NCBI GenBank assembly: GCA_023715865.1
Contig: JAMBOW010000002.1
Location: 558,001-622,000, forward strand
Direction of reading: 5' to 3'
DNA length: 64,000 bases
DNA from: Neobacillus mesonae
GTDB lineage: Bacteria; Bacillota; Bacilli; Paenibacillales; Paenibacillaceae
Both the position numbers and the translations under genes were made by a program. The notes below the pieces were generated by a model, which did not search any database, had not been told where the DNA came from, and saw only the letters and a program-made list of their open reading frames with translations. Shown one piece after another: positions 63,972 to 64,000 of this stretch. Each line of letters starts with the position of its first letter. Position 1 is the stretch's first letter.

Positions 63972-64000
63972 ACGACGAAAAGGGAGCCACCCGTTTCCAG

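Overview
The window looks like a chromosomal segment of a spore-forming, low-to-mid GC Bacillota bacterium, most likely Paenibacillus or a close relative. Support comes from Bacillus-type orthologues (dapF, yloA/yloB, ylbF/ylbG, ylaN, ftsW, ccpA, ytxJ, yktB, speA), a tyrosine T-box leader, strong AGGAGG-type ribosome binding sites, a monothiol bacilliredoxin (YtxJ, implying bacillithiol), a CcpA/HPr-style PTS and an SLH-domain surface protein. No rRNA operon, CRISPR array, complete prophage or insertion sequence was found.

Layout. 1-1769 is the start of a YesM-type sensor kinase cut by the window edge. 1924-6469 (minus) carries cutC, dapF and a SERCA-like calcium P-type ATPase, divergent from rqcH (6723). 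8565-17512 is mostly minus strand: PHP phosphoesterase, LysR regulator, an unknown gene, ylbG, ylbF/ricF, an XPB-type helicase overlapping a helicase-associated partner, a CBS protein and an M20 amidohydrolase. 17678-26071 has yugN, ftsW, an Asp23 protein, a Ca2+/H+ antiporter, ylaN, a shortened HPr-like protein, an M29 aminopeptidase, a lipoprotein and a GAF-GGDEF protein. 26304-33904 holds rpsD with a structured leader, tyrS with its T-box, a bifunctional class A PBP with fibronectin-like modules, and acsA. acuA is divergent from acsA, and a cre site lies in front of acsA. 34847-50858 is housekeeping: mtnN, ccpA, ytxJ, a GlcNAc-type PTS IICBA overlapping EI (ptsI), aroA, aroK, gnd, yktB, speA and several conserved unknown genes.

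50964-59365 is more variable. It has a stalk-domain protein, small unknown genes, a 38-bp tandem repeat, tRNA-Val, an AT-rich SLH protein and a run of decayed genes. The decayed genes are a stalk-domain fragment, a tail-fibre-like fragment and a YjcZ-type gene with two internal ochre codons. Then come a WGxxGxxG protein, ung and tRNA-Leu.

From about 59400 to the right edge the composition changes sharply (CG-dinucleotide rich, different codon use). Here sits the edge of a mobile element. A five-gene minus-strand operon encodes a large HerA/VirB4-like ATPase with an atypical Walker A motif, two small membrane proteins (one resembling a VirB2/TrbC pilin), a ribbon-helix-helix-like protein and an unknown basic protein. 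It is divergent from an XRE-type regulator, and a 21-residue hydrophobic peptide gene lies convergent to and overlapping the operon. This reads as a compact conjugation or DNA-translocation module whose relaxase and integrase, if any, lie beyond the window. It is the best candidate here for an undescribed system.

Functional links: CcpA (36691), PTS EI/IICBA and the Crh-like HPr variant belong to carbon control, with acsA a probable CcpA target and AcuA the probable acetylation switch for AcsA. ftsW, the class A PBP, dapF, aroA and aroK feed wall or precursor synthesis.
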